A DNA stretch of 64,000 bases from Roseateles sp. DAIF2. Lineage in GTDB: Bacteria; Pseudomonadota; Gammaproteobacteria; Burkholderiales; Burkholderiaceae_C. Below are positions 29,353 through 37,986 of the stretch, one piece after another. The notes beneath the pieces are model-generated. The model was not told where the DNA came from. It searched no databases and saw only the letters and a list, made by a program, of their open reading frames with translations. Where the stretch lies: assembly GCF_015624425.1 (NCBI RefSeq), contig NZ_CP049919.1, positions 3,410,001 to 3,474,000 on the forward strand, given 5' to 3'. The first letter of the stretch is position 1, and each line of letters opens with the position of its first letter. The translations under genes were made by a program, and so were the position numbers.

Positions 29353-29817
29353 TCAGAGCTTGGATTCCGGCTCCGGGTTCTCTTCCAGCGGCCAGTCGCG
29401 GATATAGGCCTTCAGCATGCGGTTCTCGAAGTCCTGGCTGTCGACCACCGCCTTGGCCACGTCGTAGAAGGAGATCACGCCCATCAGGGTGCGGCCGTTC
29501 AGCACCGGCATGTAGCGCGCATGGCGGCCCAGCATCATGCGGCGCACCTCGTCGATCTCGGTCTCGGGCGTGCAGGTCAACGGATGGTCGTCCATCACCT
29601 TGCGCACCAGCGAGCCGCCGACCGAGCCGCCGTTGGCGACCACCGCCGAGATCACCTCGCGGAAGGTCAGCATGCCGACCAGGTCGCCATGCTCCATCAC
29701 GACCAGGGAGCCGATATCGCGCTCGGCCATGGTGGCGATCGCCTGAGCCAACTGCTCGTCGGGCGTGACGGTGAACAGGGTGCCGCCCTTGACGCGCAGG
29801 ATGTCGACGACTTTCAT
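29353..29817 (-). CDS. Tandem CBS-domain protein
   Basis: The 154-residue cytoplasmic protein consists of two CBS motifs (about residues 10-65 and 75-135) and a short tail. CBS pairs bind adenosine nucleotides or S-adenosylmethionine and act as energy or metabolite sensors; no effector domain is attached. The motifs DIGSLVVMEHGDLVGMLTFRE and YMPVLNGRTLMGVISFYDV are clear. A GGAGG site precedes the ATG. It is divergent from metY by 71 bases and ends at an intrinsic terminator, so it is probably a single-gene transcript. Confidence 0.92.
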   Translation of the reverse strand: MKVVDILRVKGGTLFTVTPDEQLAQAIATMAERDIGSLVVMEHGDLVGMLTFREVISAVVANGGSVGGSLVRKVMDDHPLTCTPETEIDEVRRMMLGRHARYMPVLNGRTLMGVISFYDVAKAVVDSQDFENRMLKAYIRDWPLEENPEPESKL

Positions 29818-29888
29818 GATGGGAACCTCCAGAGAAACTGGTATTCAACATAGCACACAATGCCCGCATCAAATACATCGGAGACACC

Positions 29889-31193
29889 ATGGCGGGCTAC
29901 AACGACCCCGGCTTTGACACCTTGGCGCTACATGCCGGCGCCGCGCCCGACCCGGCCACCGGCGCGCGCGCTACACCGATCCATCTCTCGACCTCCTTCG
30001 TGTTCGAGAACTCCGAGCATGCGGCCTCGCTGTTCAATATGGAACGCGCCGGCCATGTCTACTCGCGCATCTCGAACCCGACCACCGCGGTGTTCGAGGA
30101 ACGCATGGCCGCGCTGGAGGGCGGGGTCGGCGCGATCGCCACCGCCAGCGGCCAGGCCGCGCTGCATCTAGCCATCGCCACCCTGGCCGGCGCCGGCTCA
30201 CACATCGTCGCCTCGGCCGCGCTCTACGGCGGCTCGCACAATCTGTTGCACTACACCCTGGCGCGCTTCGGCATCGAGACCAGCTTCGTCAAGCCCGGCG
30301 ACATCGATGCCTGGCGCGCCGCGATCCGGCCCAACACCAAGCTGCTGTTCGGCGAGACCCTGGGCAACCCCGGCCTGGACGTGCTGGACATCCCGACGAT
30401 CTCGGCCATCGCCCATGAGGCCGGCCTGCCGCTACTGGTCGACGCCACGCTGACCACGCCTTATCTGCTGCGCCCCGTCGAGCTGGGCGCGGACCTGGTC
30501 TACCACTCGGCCACCAAGTTCCTGTCCGGCCATGGCACCGTGGTCGGCGGCGTGCTGGTCGATGGCGGCACGTTCGACTGGCAGGCCGCCCATGACCGGC
30601 ATGGCCGCTTCCCGGAGCTGTGCGAGCCCTACGCCGGTTTCCACAACATGGTGTTCGCCGAGGAGAGCACGGTCGGCGCCTTTCTCTTGCGCGCGCGCCG
30701 CGAGGGCCTGCGCGACTTCGGCGCCTGCATGAGCCCGCATACCGCCTGGCTGATCCTGCAGGGCATCGAGACCCTGTCGCTGCGCATGCAGCGCCATGTG
30801 GCCAATGCGCAAAAGGTGGCCGAGTTCCTGGCCGGCCATGAACTGGTCGCCAAGGTCGGCTATCCGGGCCTGGCCAGCCATCCGGACCATGGGCTGGCGC
30901 AGCAGCTGCTGCCGCGCGGCTGCGGTTCGGTGTTCAGCTTCGATCTGAAGGGCTCGCGCGAGCAGGGCAAGCGCTTCATCGAGGCGCTGCAGATCTTCTC
31001 GCACCTGGCCAATGTCGGCGACTGCCGCTCGCTGGTGATCCACCCGGCCACGACCACGCATTTCCGCATGGACGATGCCGCACTGGCCCAGGCCGGCATC
31101 ACGCCCGGCACGATCCGACTGTCGATCGGGCTGGAGGATGCCGACGACCTGATCGCCGACCTGAAGCGCGCGCTGAAGGCCGCGGCCAAGTAA
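29889..31193 (+). CDS. metY: O-acetylhomoserine/O-succinylhomoserine sulfhydrylase
   Basis: The 434-residue PLP enzyme of the Cys/Met metabolism family uses sulfide or another thiol to convert an O-acylhomoserine to homocysteine in methionine synthesis. The PLP lysine lies in YHSATKFLSGHGT, and the start (GFDTLALHAGAAPDPATGARATPIHLS, typical of MetY) and the length of more than 420 residues favour the acetylhomoserine type. The ATG has CGGAGAC upstream. No SAM riboswitch was found in the 71 bases upstream. A hydrolase gene follows after 15 bases. Confidence 0.92.
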   Translation: MAGYNDPGFDTLALHAGAAPDPATGARATPIHLSTSFVFENSEHAASLFNMERAGHVYSRISNPTTAVFEERMAALEGGVGAIATASGQAALHLAIATLAGAGSHIVASAALYGGSHNLLHYTLARFGIETSFVKPGDIDAWRAAIRPNTKLLFGETLGNPGLDVLDIPTISAIAHEAGLPLLVDATLTTPYLLRPVELGADLVYHSATKFLSGHGTVVGGVLVDGGTFDWQAAHDRHGRFPELCEPYAGFHNMVFAEESTVGAFLLRARREGLRDFGACMSPHTAWLILQGIETLSLRMQRHVANAQKVAEFLAGHELVAKVGYPGLASHPDHGLAQQLLPRGCGSVFSFDLKGSREQGKRFIEALQIFSHLANVGDCRSLVIHPATTTHFRMDDAALAQAGITPGTIRLSIGLEDADDLIADLKRALKAAAK

Positions 31194-31208
31194 GAACGAG
31201 GGAGCCTC

Positions 31209-32024
31209 ATGAAACTGATCGTCAACGGCACCGAGGCCTATGCCTACACCGGCGGCAAGCCCTTCGACCCCGCCCTGCCCTGCGTCGTGTTCCTGCATGG
31301 CGCGCTCAACGACCACAGCGTCTGGACCCTGCTGGCGCGCTGGTTCGCCCACCATGGCCATGGCGTGCTGGCGCCGGACCTGCCCGGCCATGGCCGCAGC
31401 GCCGGCGCGCCGCTGGCCAGCATCCCGGCGCTGGGCGCCTGGGTCGGCCAGCTGCTGGAGGCCGCCGGCGTGCGCCAGCCGGCCGCGCTGGTCGGCCACA
31501 GCATGGGTTCGCTGATCGCGCTGGAGGCCGCGGCCCAGGCGCCCGAGCGCAGCCGTGCGCTGGCCCTGGTCGGCACCGCCTATCCGATGAAGGTCTCGGA
31601 GGCCCTGCTGAGCACCGCGCGCGAGCAGCCCGAGCGCGCGATCGCGATGGTCAACAGCTTCTCCTTTTCCGGCCTGGCGGCCAAGCCGGCCTACCCCGGT
31701 CCCGGCGCCTGGCTGCAGGGTGGCGAGATCGCGTTGAAGCGCCGCATCCAGGGCCGGCAATCGGCGCTGAATCTGTTCGAGCATGACTTCAGGCTCTGCG
31801 ATGGCTACACGGGCGGGCTGGAGGCGGCGGCTAAGGTGCGCTGCCCGACCCGGCTGATCCTGGGCGAGCGCGACCAGATGACCGCGCCCAAGCAGACCGC
31901 CGCGCTGGTCGAGGCGCTGGCCGCGGTCAAGCCGCAGCTGCTGCGCCTGAACGCCGGCCATTCGCTGATGGCCGAGGCGCCGGACGCGATGCTGCGCGCG
32001 CTGCGCGAACTGCTGGGCGCCTGA
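31209..32024 (+). CDS. Alpha/beta hydrolase
   Basis: The 271-residue alpha/beta-fold hydrolase has the nucleophile elbow GHSMGS, the oxyanion HGALNDHSVW strand and a late histidine in NAGHSLMAEAPD. The acid residue is likely in LGERDQMT. It resembles small esterases and haloperoxidase-like hydrolases, and the substrate cannot be told. It follows metY by 15 bases with AGGGAGC before the ATG, so the two are probably one transcript. The stop lies two bases from the convergent proline-rich gene. Confidence 0.85.
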   Translation: MKLIVNGTEAYAYTGGKPFDPALPCVVFLHGALNDHSVWTLLARWFAHHGHGVLAPDLPGHGRSAGAPLASIPALGAWVGQLLEAAGVRQPAALVGHSMGSLIALEAAAQAPERSRALALVGTAYPMKVSEALLSTAREQPERAIAMVNSFSFSGLAAKPAYPGPGAWLQGGEIALKRRIQGRQSALNLFEHDFRLCDGYTGGLEAAAKVRCPTRLILGERDQMTAPKQTAALVEALAAVKPQLLRLNAGHSLMAEAPDAMLRALRELLGA

Positions 32025-32026
32025 AG

Positions 32027-33406
32027 CTACCAGCGGCAGCCCTTGTCGCTGGCCGCGCCCAGCACCAGCGGCAGCGCGGCGACCAGGCCCTTGTCGGCAT
32101 GGGCCTCGCGGCAGTCCTTGCGGGCGGCGTTCTCGATGCCTTCCTGCAGCTTGTTCTTGCGCTCCGGCGGATGCGGTATCAGCTGCAGCACGCCGCGCGA
32201 GCTGCGGCCCGAGACCTCGCCGCTGCGCGGCAGGTTCAGGTTCAGCTTGGGCGGCGGCGCGCTGGCCGGGGTCGAGGGCGGCGTCGCCACGTCCTGGCCG
32301 ACGCGCGAGCCGGCGTCCGGCGCGCCGAGCAAGGACGGGGCCGGCACCGCGGGCAGCAGCGAGGGCGCGGGTTCGGCGGCCAGCGGCTGCAGGGCCTGCT
32401 GGTCGCGGCCGTGCTCCAGCGTCGCGCGCGAGGTCGATGAGGGCGTGGCGAACTGGGTCGGCCGCGGCGCCGGCAGGCTGGGCGCCTCCGGCAGGGCCTG
32501 CGGCCTCTCGTCCGGCACGCCGGCCAGCGGCGCGAGCGGCGCCGAGGTCTCGGCCGGCGCGACGCGGCTGGGCGAGGCGCTCGGCGCCGGCAGGGTCGAG
32601 GTGACCTGGGGCGGCAGCTCGGGCAAGGCCCGGCTCAAGGCCTCGGCCGGGGCCAGGGTCGGCGGCATGACGGCGCGGCTCGGCGCCAGCGGTTCCGGCA
32701 TGGCCGCCGGCAGGCGCGGCGCGCGCGGTGCGGCCGGCAGGGCCTCGAGCGGCGCGGCAGCCGGCGCCGCCAGCCGCGGCAAGGCTTCGGCCGCGCGCTC
32801 GAGCGCGCGGCTCGGCGCCGGCAGCTCGGCCGTCACCTGCGGCGGCAGGCTGGGCGGCTGGGGCAAGGCCTCGACGGCCGGTGCGGCGCTGACGGCCGGC
32901 CGCGCCAGCTCCGGCAGCGGCCGCGGCGCATCGAGGCGGCTCGGCGCCGGCAGCTGCTGGGCGATGGGTGCGGCGGCCGCGGGCTCCTCCAGCAGGCGGC
33001 CGGTGTCCTGCTGATTCCATTGGCCCAGGCGGGCGGCGCCGGGCGTCTTCGGCAGCGCCTCGGCCTCCTCCCCCTCGCGCCGCACCGCGCCGCCGAAGCG
33101 TTCGCTCTTGGCTTCACCGACCGCGCCGACATTGCGCTGCGGGGCGACCGGTGCTTCGGCCGCCGGCGCGGGCCGCGGCGGGCCGGGGGTCTTGTCGGCG
33201 GCCTCGTCGCCGCGCAGGCGCACGCTGAGGCTGCCCCAGACGCCCTCGCCCGGCCGGGCGCTGCCGCCCGGCGTGTTGCCCAGCAGCAGGACCAGCCACA
33301 CATGCAGCAGCAGCGCCAGCAGCAGGCATTGCTTCAGCCGGCGTTCGGGCAGGAGATCCAGGGAGGGGCCGGGCGTCGCGGCCGGTAGCGGGAGGGCGAA
33401 GGACAC
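32027..33406 (-). CDS. Proline/alanine-rich membrane-anchored protein of unknown function
   Basis: The likely product is 459 residues from a GTG start at 33406. It has a short cytoplasmic N-terminus, one membrane helix (about 26-43, LLLALLLHVWLVLLLG) and about 300 residues of Pro/Ala-rich sequence with a repeated PPQVT-x2-LPAPS motif. A compact C-terminal region (about 400-459) holds two cysteines, in DCREA and KGCRW. The layout resembles TonB-like or envelope-spanning proteins, but there is no TonB C-terminal signature. The start is uncertain: ATG codons further upstream would run into the divergent gene region. Function not recognised. Confidence 0.6.
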   Translation of the reverse strand: MSFALPLPAATPGPSLDLLPERRLKQCLLLALLLHVWLVLLLGNTPGGSARPGEGVWGSLSVRLRGDEAADKTPGPPRPAPAAEAPVAPQRNVGAVGEAKSERFGGAVRREGEEAEALPKTPGAARLGQWNQQDTGRLLEEPAAAAPIAQQLPAPSRLDAPRPLPELARPAVSAAPAVEALPQPPSLPPQVTAELPAPSRALERAAEALPRLAAPAAAPLEALPAAPRAPRLPAAMPEPLAPSRAVMPPTLAPAEALSRALPELPPQVTSTLPAPSASPSRVAPAETSAPLAPLAGVPDERPQALPEAPSLPAPRPTQFATPSSTSRATLEHGRDQQALQPLAAEPAPSLLPAVPAPSLLGAPDAGSRVGQDVATPPSTPASAPPPKLNLNLPRSGEVSGRSSRGVLQLIPHPPERKNKLQEGIENAARKDCREAHADKGLVAALPLVLGAASDKGCRW

Positions 33407-33527
33407 GCGCGCAGTGTCGCCCAGGCGCTTGCCGCGCTGCAACAAGCACCGGGCCGGGCTTTCACCAATGGCCCGGCCGCGACGCCGGGCATTGAATGAT
33501 TCACGCCCGCCCACGGAGACAAACGCC

Positions 33528-33872
33528 ATGGATCCCAGCAGCAAGCCGGCCGTTGACGACGAAACGGCGGTCAAGCGTTTCCGCAGCTTCGCCGAGTTCT
33601 ACCCCTTCTATCTGGGCGAACATCGCAACCGGACCTGCCGGCGCCTGCATTTCCTCGGCTCCAGCCTGGCCCTGCTGTGTCTGGCCTGGGGGCTGGCCAG
33701 CGGTCGGCCGGTCTTTTTGCTCTACGGCCTGCTGTGCGGCTACGGCTGCGCCTGGATCGGCCACTTCATGTTCGAGAAGAACCGACCGGCCTCCTTCAAG
33801 CGCCCGCTCTACAGCTTCATCGGCGACTGGGTGATGTACAAGGACATCTGGACCGGCCGCATCCCCTTCTGA
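33528..33872 (+). CDS. DUF962 / Mpo1-like small membrane protein
   Basis: The 114-residue protein has the family opening (FRSFAEFYPFYLGEHRNRTCRRLHFLGS) and two hydrophobic segments, and ends with FIGDWVMYKDIWTGR. The yeast relative Mpo1 is an iron-dependent dioxygenase acting on 2-hydroxy fatty acids, and the conserved histidines (EHRN, LHF, GHFMFEKNRP) are present here. Enzymatic function in bacteria is not established. CGGAGAC precedes the ATG. Its stop codon directly abuts the stop of the convergent tdh gene (TGATCA). Confidence 0.85.
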   Translation: MDPSSKPAVDDETAVKRFRSFAEFYPFYLGEHRNRTCRRLHFLGSSLALLCLAWGLASGRPVFLLYGLLCGYGCAWIGHFMFEKNRPASFKRPLYSFIGDWVMYKDIWTGRIPF

Positions 33873-34820
33873 TCACGCGGCCAGCAGCGGGCGCAGCTGC
33901 GTCAGCATGTCCTGGCTCATCGCGGCCAGGTCGTAGTCCAGCTTCCAGCCCCAGTCGGCGCGTGCGGCGCTGTCGTCGATGCGCTGCGGCCAGCTGGCGG
34001 CGATCGCCTGGCGGAAGTCGGGCGCGTAGTCGATCTGGAAGCCGGGGATGTGCTTCTTGATCTCTGCAGCGATTTCGGCGGGCGTGAAGCTGACGCCGGC
34101 CAGGTTGTAGCTGCCGCGCTGCCGAACAGCTTCAGCCGGCGCTTCCATCAGCTCGATGGTCGCGCGCAGCGCGTCGGGCATGTACATCATCGGCAAGGCC
34201 TGACCCTCTTCGAGGAAGCAGCTGTAGCGCCCGGCCTTCAACGCGCCGTGGAAGATGTCGATCGCGTAGTCGGTGGTGCCGCCGCCGGGCGGGGTCTTGT
34301 AGCTGATCAGGCCCGGGTAGCGCAGGCTGCGCACATCGACGCCATGCTTGGCGTGGTACCAGGCGCACCAGCGCTCGCCGGCCAGTTTGGAGATGCCGTA
34401 GATCGTGGTCGGATCCATCACCGTGGTCTGCGGCGTGTCGAGTGCCGGGGTGTTGGGACCGAAGGCGGCGATCGAGCTGGGCCAGAAGATCTTGTCCAGC
34501 TTCTGGGTGCGGGCCAGCTCCAGCACGTTCAGGAGGCCCTTCATGTTCAGATCCCAGGCCCACATCGGATGCTGCTCGCCGGTGGCCGACAGCGCGGCGG
34601 CCAGGTGGTAGATCTGGGTGATGCCATGGCGCTTGACGATGGCGGCCAGCGCGGCGGCATCGGTCACGTCCAGCATCTCGTGGCGCAGCGCCGGCACGCG
34701 GCCCTCGGGCGCCAGGTCGCTGGTGATGACGTTGGCATTGCCGTGGCGCGCCGCCAGCTCGACCGCCAGTTCGCTGCCGATCTGGCCGTTGGCGCCGATG
34801 ATCAGGATCTTGGTGCTCAT
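33873..34820 (-). CDS. tdh: L-threonine 3-dehydrogenase, short-chain (SDR) type
   Basis: The 315-residue protein is an extended SDR/epimerase-fold enzyme, unlike the zinc-dependent Tdh of Escherichia coli. It has the NAD-binding GANGQIGSELAVEL motif at residues 9-22 and the catalytic YxxxK in YGISKLAGE, and its overall pattern matches NAD-dependent threonine dehydrogenases. It would oxidise threonine to 2-amino-3-oxobutyrate, the substrate of the Kbl enzyme encoded 19 bases upstream. That pairing supports the call over a generic sugar epimerase. Confidence 0.9.
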   Translation of the reverse strand: MSTKILIIGANGQIGSELAVELAARHGNANVITSDLAPEGRVPALRHEMLDVTDAAALAAIVKRHGITQIYHLAAALSATGEQHPMWAWDLNMKGLLNVLELARTQKLDKIFWPSSIAAFGPNTPALDTPQTTVMDPTTIYGISKLAGERWCAWYHAKHGVDVRSLRYPGLISYKTPPGGGTTDYAIDIFHGALKAGRYSCFLEEGQALPMMYMPDALRATIELMEAPAEAVRQRGSYNLAGVSFTPAEIAAEIKKHIPGFQIDYAPDFRQAIAASWPQRIDDSAARADWGWKLDYDLAAMSQDMLTQLRPLLAA

Positions 34821-34839
34821 GTCTCGTCCCGCTGCTTAC

Positions 34840-36045
34840 TTATGCTTTGATCAGACCCAGTTCGCGGCCGGCCTGGGCGAAGGCGGCGACGGCCTGCTCC
34901 AGATGCGCGCGCTCATGCACCGCCGAGAGCTGCACGCGGATGCGCGCCTGGCCCTTGGGCACGACCGGGAAGAAGAAGCCCACCGCATAGACGCCCAGCT
35001 CCAGGATGCGGGCACTGAGCTTCTGCGCGATCACCGCGTCATAGACCATGATGGGCACGATCGGGTGCGTGCCGGGCTTGATCTCGAAGCCGGCGGCCTG
35101 GATGGCTTCGCGGAAATAGGCGGTGTTGGCCTCCAGCTTGTCGCGCAGCGCGGTCGAGCCCTCCAGGATGTCCAGCACCGCGATCGAGGCGCCGACGATG
35201 CTGGGCGCGACGGTGTTGGAGAACAGATAGGGGCGCGAGCGCTGGCGCAGCAACTCGATCACCTCCTTGCGGCCGGTGGTGAAACCGCCGGAGGCGCCGC
35301 CCAGGGCCTTGCCCAGGGTGCCGGTGATGATGTCGACCTTGCCAAACACGCCGCGATGCTCATGCGTGCCGCGGCCGGTGGCGCCGAGGAAGCCGCTGGC
35401 ATGGCATTCGTCGATGCCCAGCAGCGCACCATAGCGGTCGGTGATCTCGCGGATCTTGTCGAGCTGGGCGATGGTGCCGTCCATCGAGAACACGCCGTCG
35501 GTGAACACCAGGGTGTGGCGCGCGCCGGCCGCCTTGGCTTCCTGCAGCTTGGCCTCCAGGTCGGCCAGGTCGTTGTGCTTGTAGCGGAAACGCTTGGCCT
35601 TGCACAGGCGGATGCCGTCGATGATCGAGGCATGGTTCAGCTCGTCGCTGATGATCGCGTCCTGCTCGCCCAAGAGCGGCTCGAACAGGCCGCCGTTGGC
35701 GTCGAAGGCGGCGGCGTAGAGGATCGTGTCCTCGGTGCCGAGGAACCTGGCGATGCGCGCCTCCAGGGTCTTGTGCAGATCCTGCGTGCCGCAGATGAAG
35801 CGCACCGAGGAGAGGCCGTAGCCATGCGTGCGCAGCGCCTCATGCGCCGCTTCGATCACCTGCGGGTGCGAGGACAGGCCCAGGTAGTTGTTGGCGCAGA
35901 GATTGATCACCTCGCGGCCGTCGGCCGTCCTGACCACCGCGCCCTGGTGGCTGGTGATGACGCGTTCATTCTTGTAGAGCCCGGCCTCGCGGATACCGGC
36001 CAGTTCAGTCTGCAGATGGGCATAAAAATCGTCGCGGGTGCTCAT
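34840..36045 (-). CDS. kbl: Glycine C-acetyltransferase (2-amino-3-ketobutyrate CoA ligase)
   Basis: The 401-residue PLP enzyme of the alpha-oxoamine synthase family splits 2-amino-3-oxobutyrate with CoA into glycine and acetyl-CoA. The motifs LCANNYLGLSSHP, DECHASGFLGATGRG and the PLP-lysine region TGTLGKALGGASGG are all present. The ATG at 36045 has AGGAG upstream; the frame is open further, but that part crosses the intergenic operator. It forms a two-gene operon with tdh and is divergent from an XRE-cupin regulator. Confidence 0.95.
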   Translation of the reverse strand: MSTRDDFYAHLQTELAGIREAGLYKNERVITSHQGAVVRTADGREVINLCANNYLGLSSHPQVIEAAHEALRTHGYGLSSVRFICGTQDLHKTLEARIARFLGTEDTILYAAAFDANGGLFEPLLGEQDAIISDELNHASIIDGIRLCKAKRFRYKHNDLADLEAKLQEAKAAGARHTLVFTDGVFSMDGTIAQLDKIREITDRYGALLGIDECHASGFLGATGRGTHEHRGVFGKVDIITGTLGKALGGASGGFTTGRKEVIELLRQRSRPYLFSNTVAPSIVGASIAVLDILEGSTALRDKLEANTAYFREAIQAAGFEIKPGTHPIVPIMVYDAVIAQKLSARILELGVYAVGFFFPVVPKGQARIRVQLSAVHERAHLEQAVAAFAQAGRELGLIKA

Positions 36046-36060
36046 GCTCGGCGCTCCTGG

Positions 36061-36110
36061 TGCACAATTCACTAAACAGAACGTAGTTCGATATATCGAA
36101 CTTTTGTGCA
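36061..36110. promoter_or_regulatory. Nested palindromes between kbl-tdh and the XRE-cupin regulator
   Basis: The 18-base perfect palindrome AGTTCGATATATCGAACT (36085-36102) sits between the divergent genes. It is flanked by a second inverted repeat, TGCACAA (36061-36067) with TTGTGCA (36104-36110). The central dyad is the best candidate operator for the regulator encoded at 36169 and could control both directions. Confidence 0.75.
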
Positions 36111-36168
36111 GTATCTGAGAATTGCTTTTCACGGTCAAGCCGGAAGACACAGCTTTTTTACACGCCCC

Positions 36169-36750
36169 ATGTCCGCCAATCTTTCCGACTCCACGCTGGA
36201 ACCGCCCAAGGTCGGCGCCACCCTGCAGAACCTGCGCCAGGCCCAGGGCCTGTCGCTGGACGAGCTGTCGCGCCGCGCCGGCGTCAGCAAGTCGATGCTG
36301 TCGCAGATCGAGCGCAACCAGGCCAACCCGACGGTGGCCGTGGTCTGGCGCCTGGCCAATGCGCTGCGGGTGGAGATGTCGGAGCTGCTGAGCGGCGAGC
36401 GGCCGGCGGCGCCGGCGATCGAGACCGTGGCCTCGCATGCCACGCCCAGCCTGGCCAGCCCGGACGGGCTGTGCACCCTGCGCATCCTGGGCCCGATCGA
36501 CCTGGCCGGGCAGTTCGAGTGGTACGAGCTGCTGGTGCAGCCCGGTGGCGCGCTGGAATCGGCCGCCCATGAGCCGGGCTCGCGCGAGCATCTGTCGGTG
36601 CTCAGCGGCAGCCTGGAGGTGACGGCCGGCGCGGTCAGCCAGACCCTGAAGGGCGGCGAGACCGCGCGCTACGCGGTGGACGGCCCGCACGCGATCCGCA
36701 ACCGCGGCGGCGAGCCGGCGACGGCGCTACTGGTCGTCCTGCATCCCTAA
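36169..36750 (+). CDS. XRE-family regulator with C-terminal cupin domain
   Basis: The 193-residue protein has a helix-turn-helix domain at about 16-70 (LSLDELSRRAGVSKSMLSQIE) and a small cupin sensor domain at about 110-190 that would bind a metabolite. Such regulators commonly control the amino-acid catabolic genes next to them. Here it is divergent from kbl-tdh, so control of threonine-to-glycine conversion is a good inference. The ATG at 36169 was chosen by homology; a longer in-frame start exists at 36106 inside the operator region. Its 3' end overlaps the convergent yihY gene by 24 bases. Confidence 0.9.
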   Translation: MSANLSDSTLEPPKVGATLQNLRQAQGLSLDELSRRAGVSKSMLSQIERNQANPTVAVVWRLANALRVEMSELLSGERPAAPAIETVASHATPSLASPDGLCTLRILGPIDLAGQFEWYELLVQPGGALESAAHEPGSREHLSVLSGSLEVTAGAVSQTLKGGETARYAVDGPHAIRNRGGEPATALLVVLHP

Positions 36751-37986
36751 CAGCTCGGCCACCGAGCAACGTTCCCAGTCGCCATGGCGCCACAGCGGCG
36801 TCAGCGCGCCGCTGCGCTCGGCCAGCAGGGCCCGCAGCAGCGGCTCGGCGGGCGTCACATCGGGCGCCACCAGCAGCACCAGGCGCTGCGAACCGGCCTC
36901 CTCCAGCCGACCCAGCCAGTCCATCGCCAGCAGCGCGTCGAGCGAGGGCTCCAGCTGCAGCGGGTCGATGCGCAGGCGCAGGGCCAGGTCTTGCGCCGAC
37001 AGGCCAGGCCGGCCGTTCTTCTGGCCGCACCAGAGCTCGCGGATCACCTCCAGCGCCAGCTCCAGCGGCAGGCCCGGTGCCTCGGGCCGGTGCAGCATCT
37101 TGCCGCCCAGCGCCGGAATGTTGGCCGCCAGCAGCGCGCCCAGCAGCATAATGACCCAGCCCAGGTACATCCAGATCAGGAAGATCGGTACGGTGGCGAA
37201 GGCGCCGTACAGGGTCGAGTAAGTCGGCACCTGCTTGACGTACCAGGCCAGCAGGCTCTTGGCCAGGTCGAAGGCGATCCCGACGAACAGGCCGCCGGCC
37301 AGCGCATGGCGCCAGCGCACATGGGTGTTGGGCACGTAATGGAACAGGCCCGCCACCGCGGCGCTCAGCACTACCAGCTCGACCCCGTTCAGCAGCACCG
37401 CCAGCCCGCCCGGCAGGCCGCTGACCAGGCCCTTGCCGGCCGAGACCGCATAGCCGGTCAGGGTCAGGCTGCCGCCCAGCAGCAGCGGCCCCAGGGTCAG
37501 CGCGGCCCAGTAGACCAGCACCCGCTGCACCATCGGCCGCGGGCGCTTGACGCGCCAGATCGTGTTCAGGGTGCGGTCGATCGTGAACATCAGGGTCAGC
37601 GCGGTCACCCCCAGCACCGCCAGGCCCACCAGGCCGAGCCGGTTCGCCTTGGCCGCGAACTGGGTCAGCGAGGCCAGCACCGGCCGCGCGATGTTTGGCG
37701 GGATCAGGCTCTGCAGAAAATACTTCTCCAGCGCCTGCTGGAAGCTGGAAAAGATCGGGAAGGCGGTGAACAGCGCCAGCATCACCGTCAGCAGCGGCAC
37801 CAGCGAGATCAGGGTGGTGAAGGTCAGGCTGCCGGCGGTCTGGCCCAGGCGGGCCTCGGCGAAACGCAGGCGCAGGGTCTGCAGGGTGGCCAGCCAGGGC
37901 CAGTGCAGCAGGCGCTGCAGCAGCGTCTGCGGGCCGTCGGCATCGGAGGGACTCGAAACAATCATGCTGGCTATGATGCCAGCCAT
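36727..37986 (-). CDS. YihY/BrkB-family inner-membrane protein
   Basis: The 419-residue protein has a YihY/BrkB membrane domain with about six helices (TAGSLTFTTLISLVPLLTVMLALF at the first pair, split by chain position, and LLAWYVKQVPTYSTLYGAFATVPIFLIWMYLGW). A C-terminal cytoplasmic winged-helix-like region of about 120 residues follows. The family was once called ribonuclease BN in error; its role is not settled. The ATG at 37986 has a GGAGGGGG site upstream. This start overlaps the 5' end of the divergent DUF2069 gene, so the two promoters must lie inside each other's coding region. Confidence 0.88.
   Translation of the reverse strand: MAGIIASMIVSSPSDADGPQTLLQRLLHWPWLATLQTLRLRFAEARLGQTAGSLTFTTLISLVPLLTVMLALFTAFPIFSSFQQALEKYFLQSLIPPNIARPVLASLTQFAAKANRLGLVGLAVLGVTALTLMFTIDRTLNTIWRVKRPRPMVQRVLVYWAALTLGPLLLGGSLTLTGYAVSAGKGLVSGLPGGLAVLLNGVELVVLSAAVAGLFHYVPNTHVRWRHALAGGLFVGIAFDLAKSLLAWYVKQVPTYSTLYGAFATVPIFLIWMYLGWVIMLLGALLAANIPALGGKMLHRPEAPGLPLELALEVIRELWCGQKNGRPGLSAQDLALRLRIDPLQLEPSLDALLAMDWLGRLEEAGSQRLVLLVAPDVTPAEPLLRALLAERSGALTPLWRHGDWERCSVAELLGMQDDQ

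Noticed and set aside
29818..29888. SAM or other riboswitch before metY
   Set aside because: Only 71 bases separate the divergent starts and no conserved aptamer core is visible.
33873..34820. Generic UDP-sugar epimerase for the SDR gene
   Set aside because: No sugar-nucleotide genes are nearby, while kbl directly upstream makes the threonine dehydrogenase reading much stronger.
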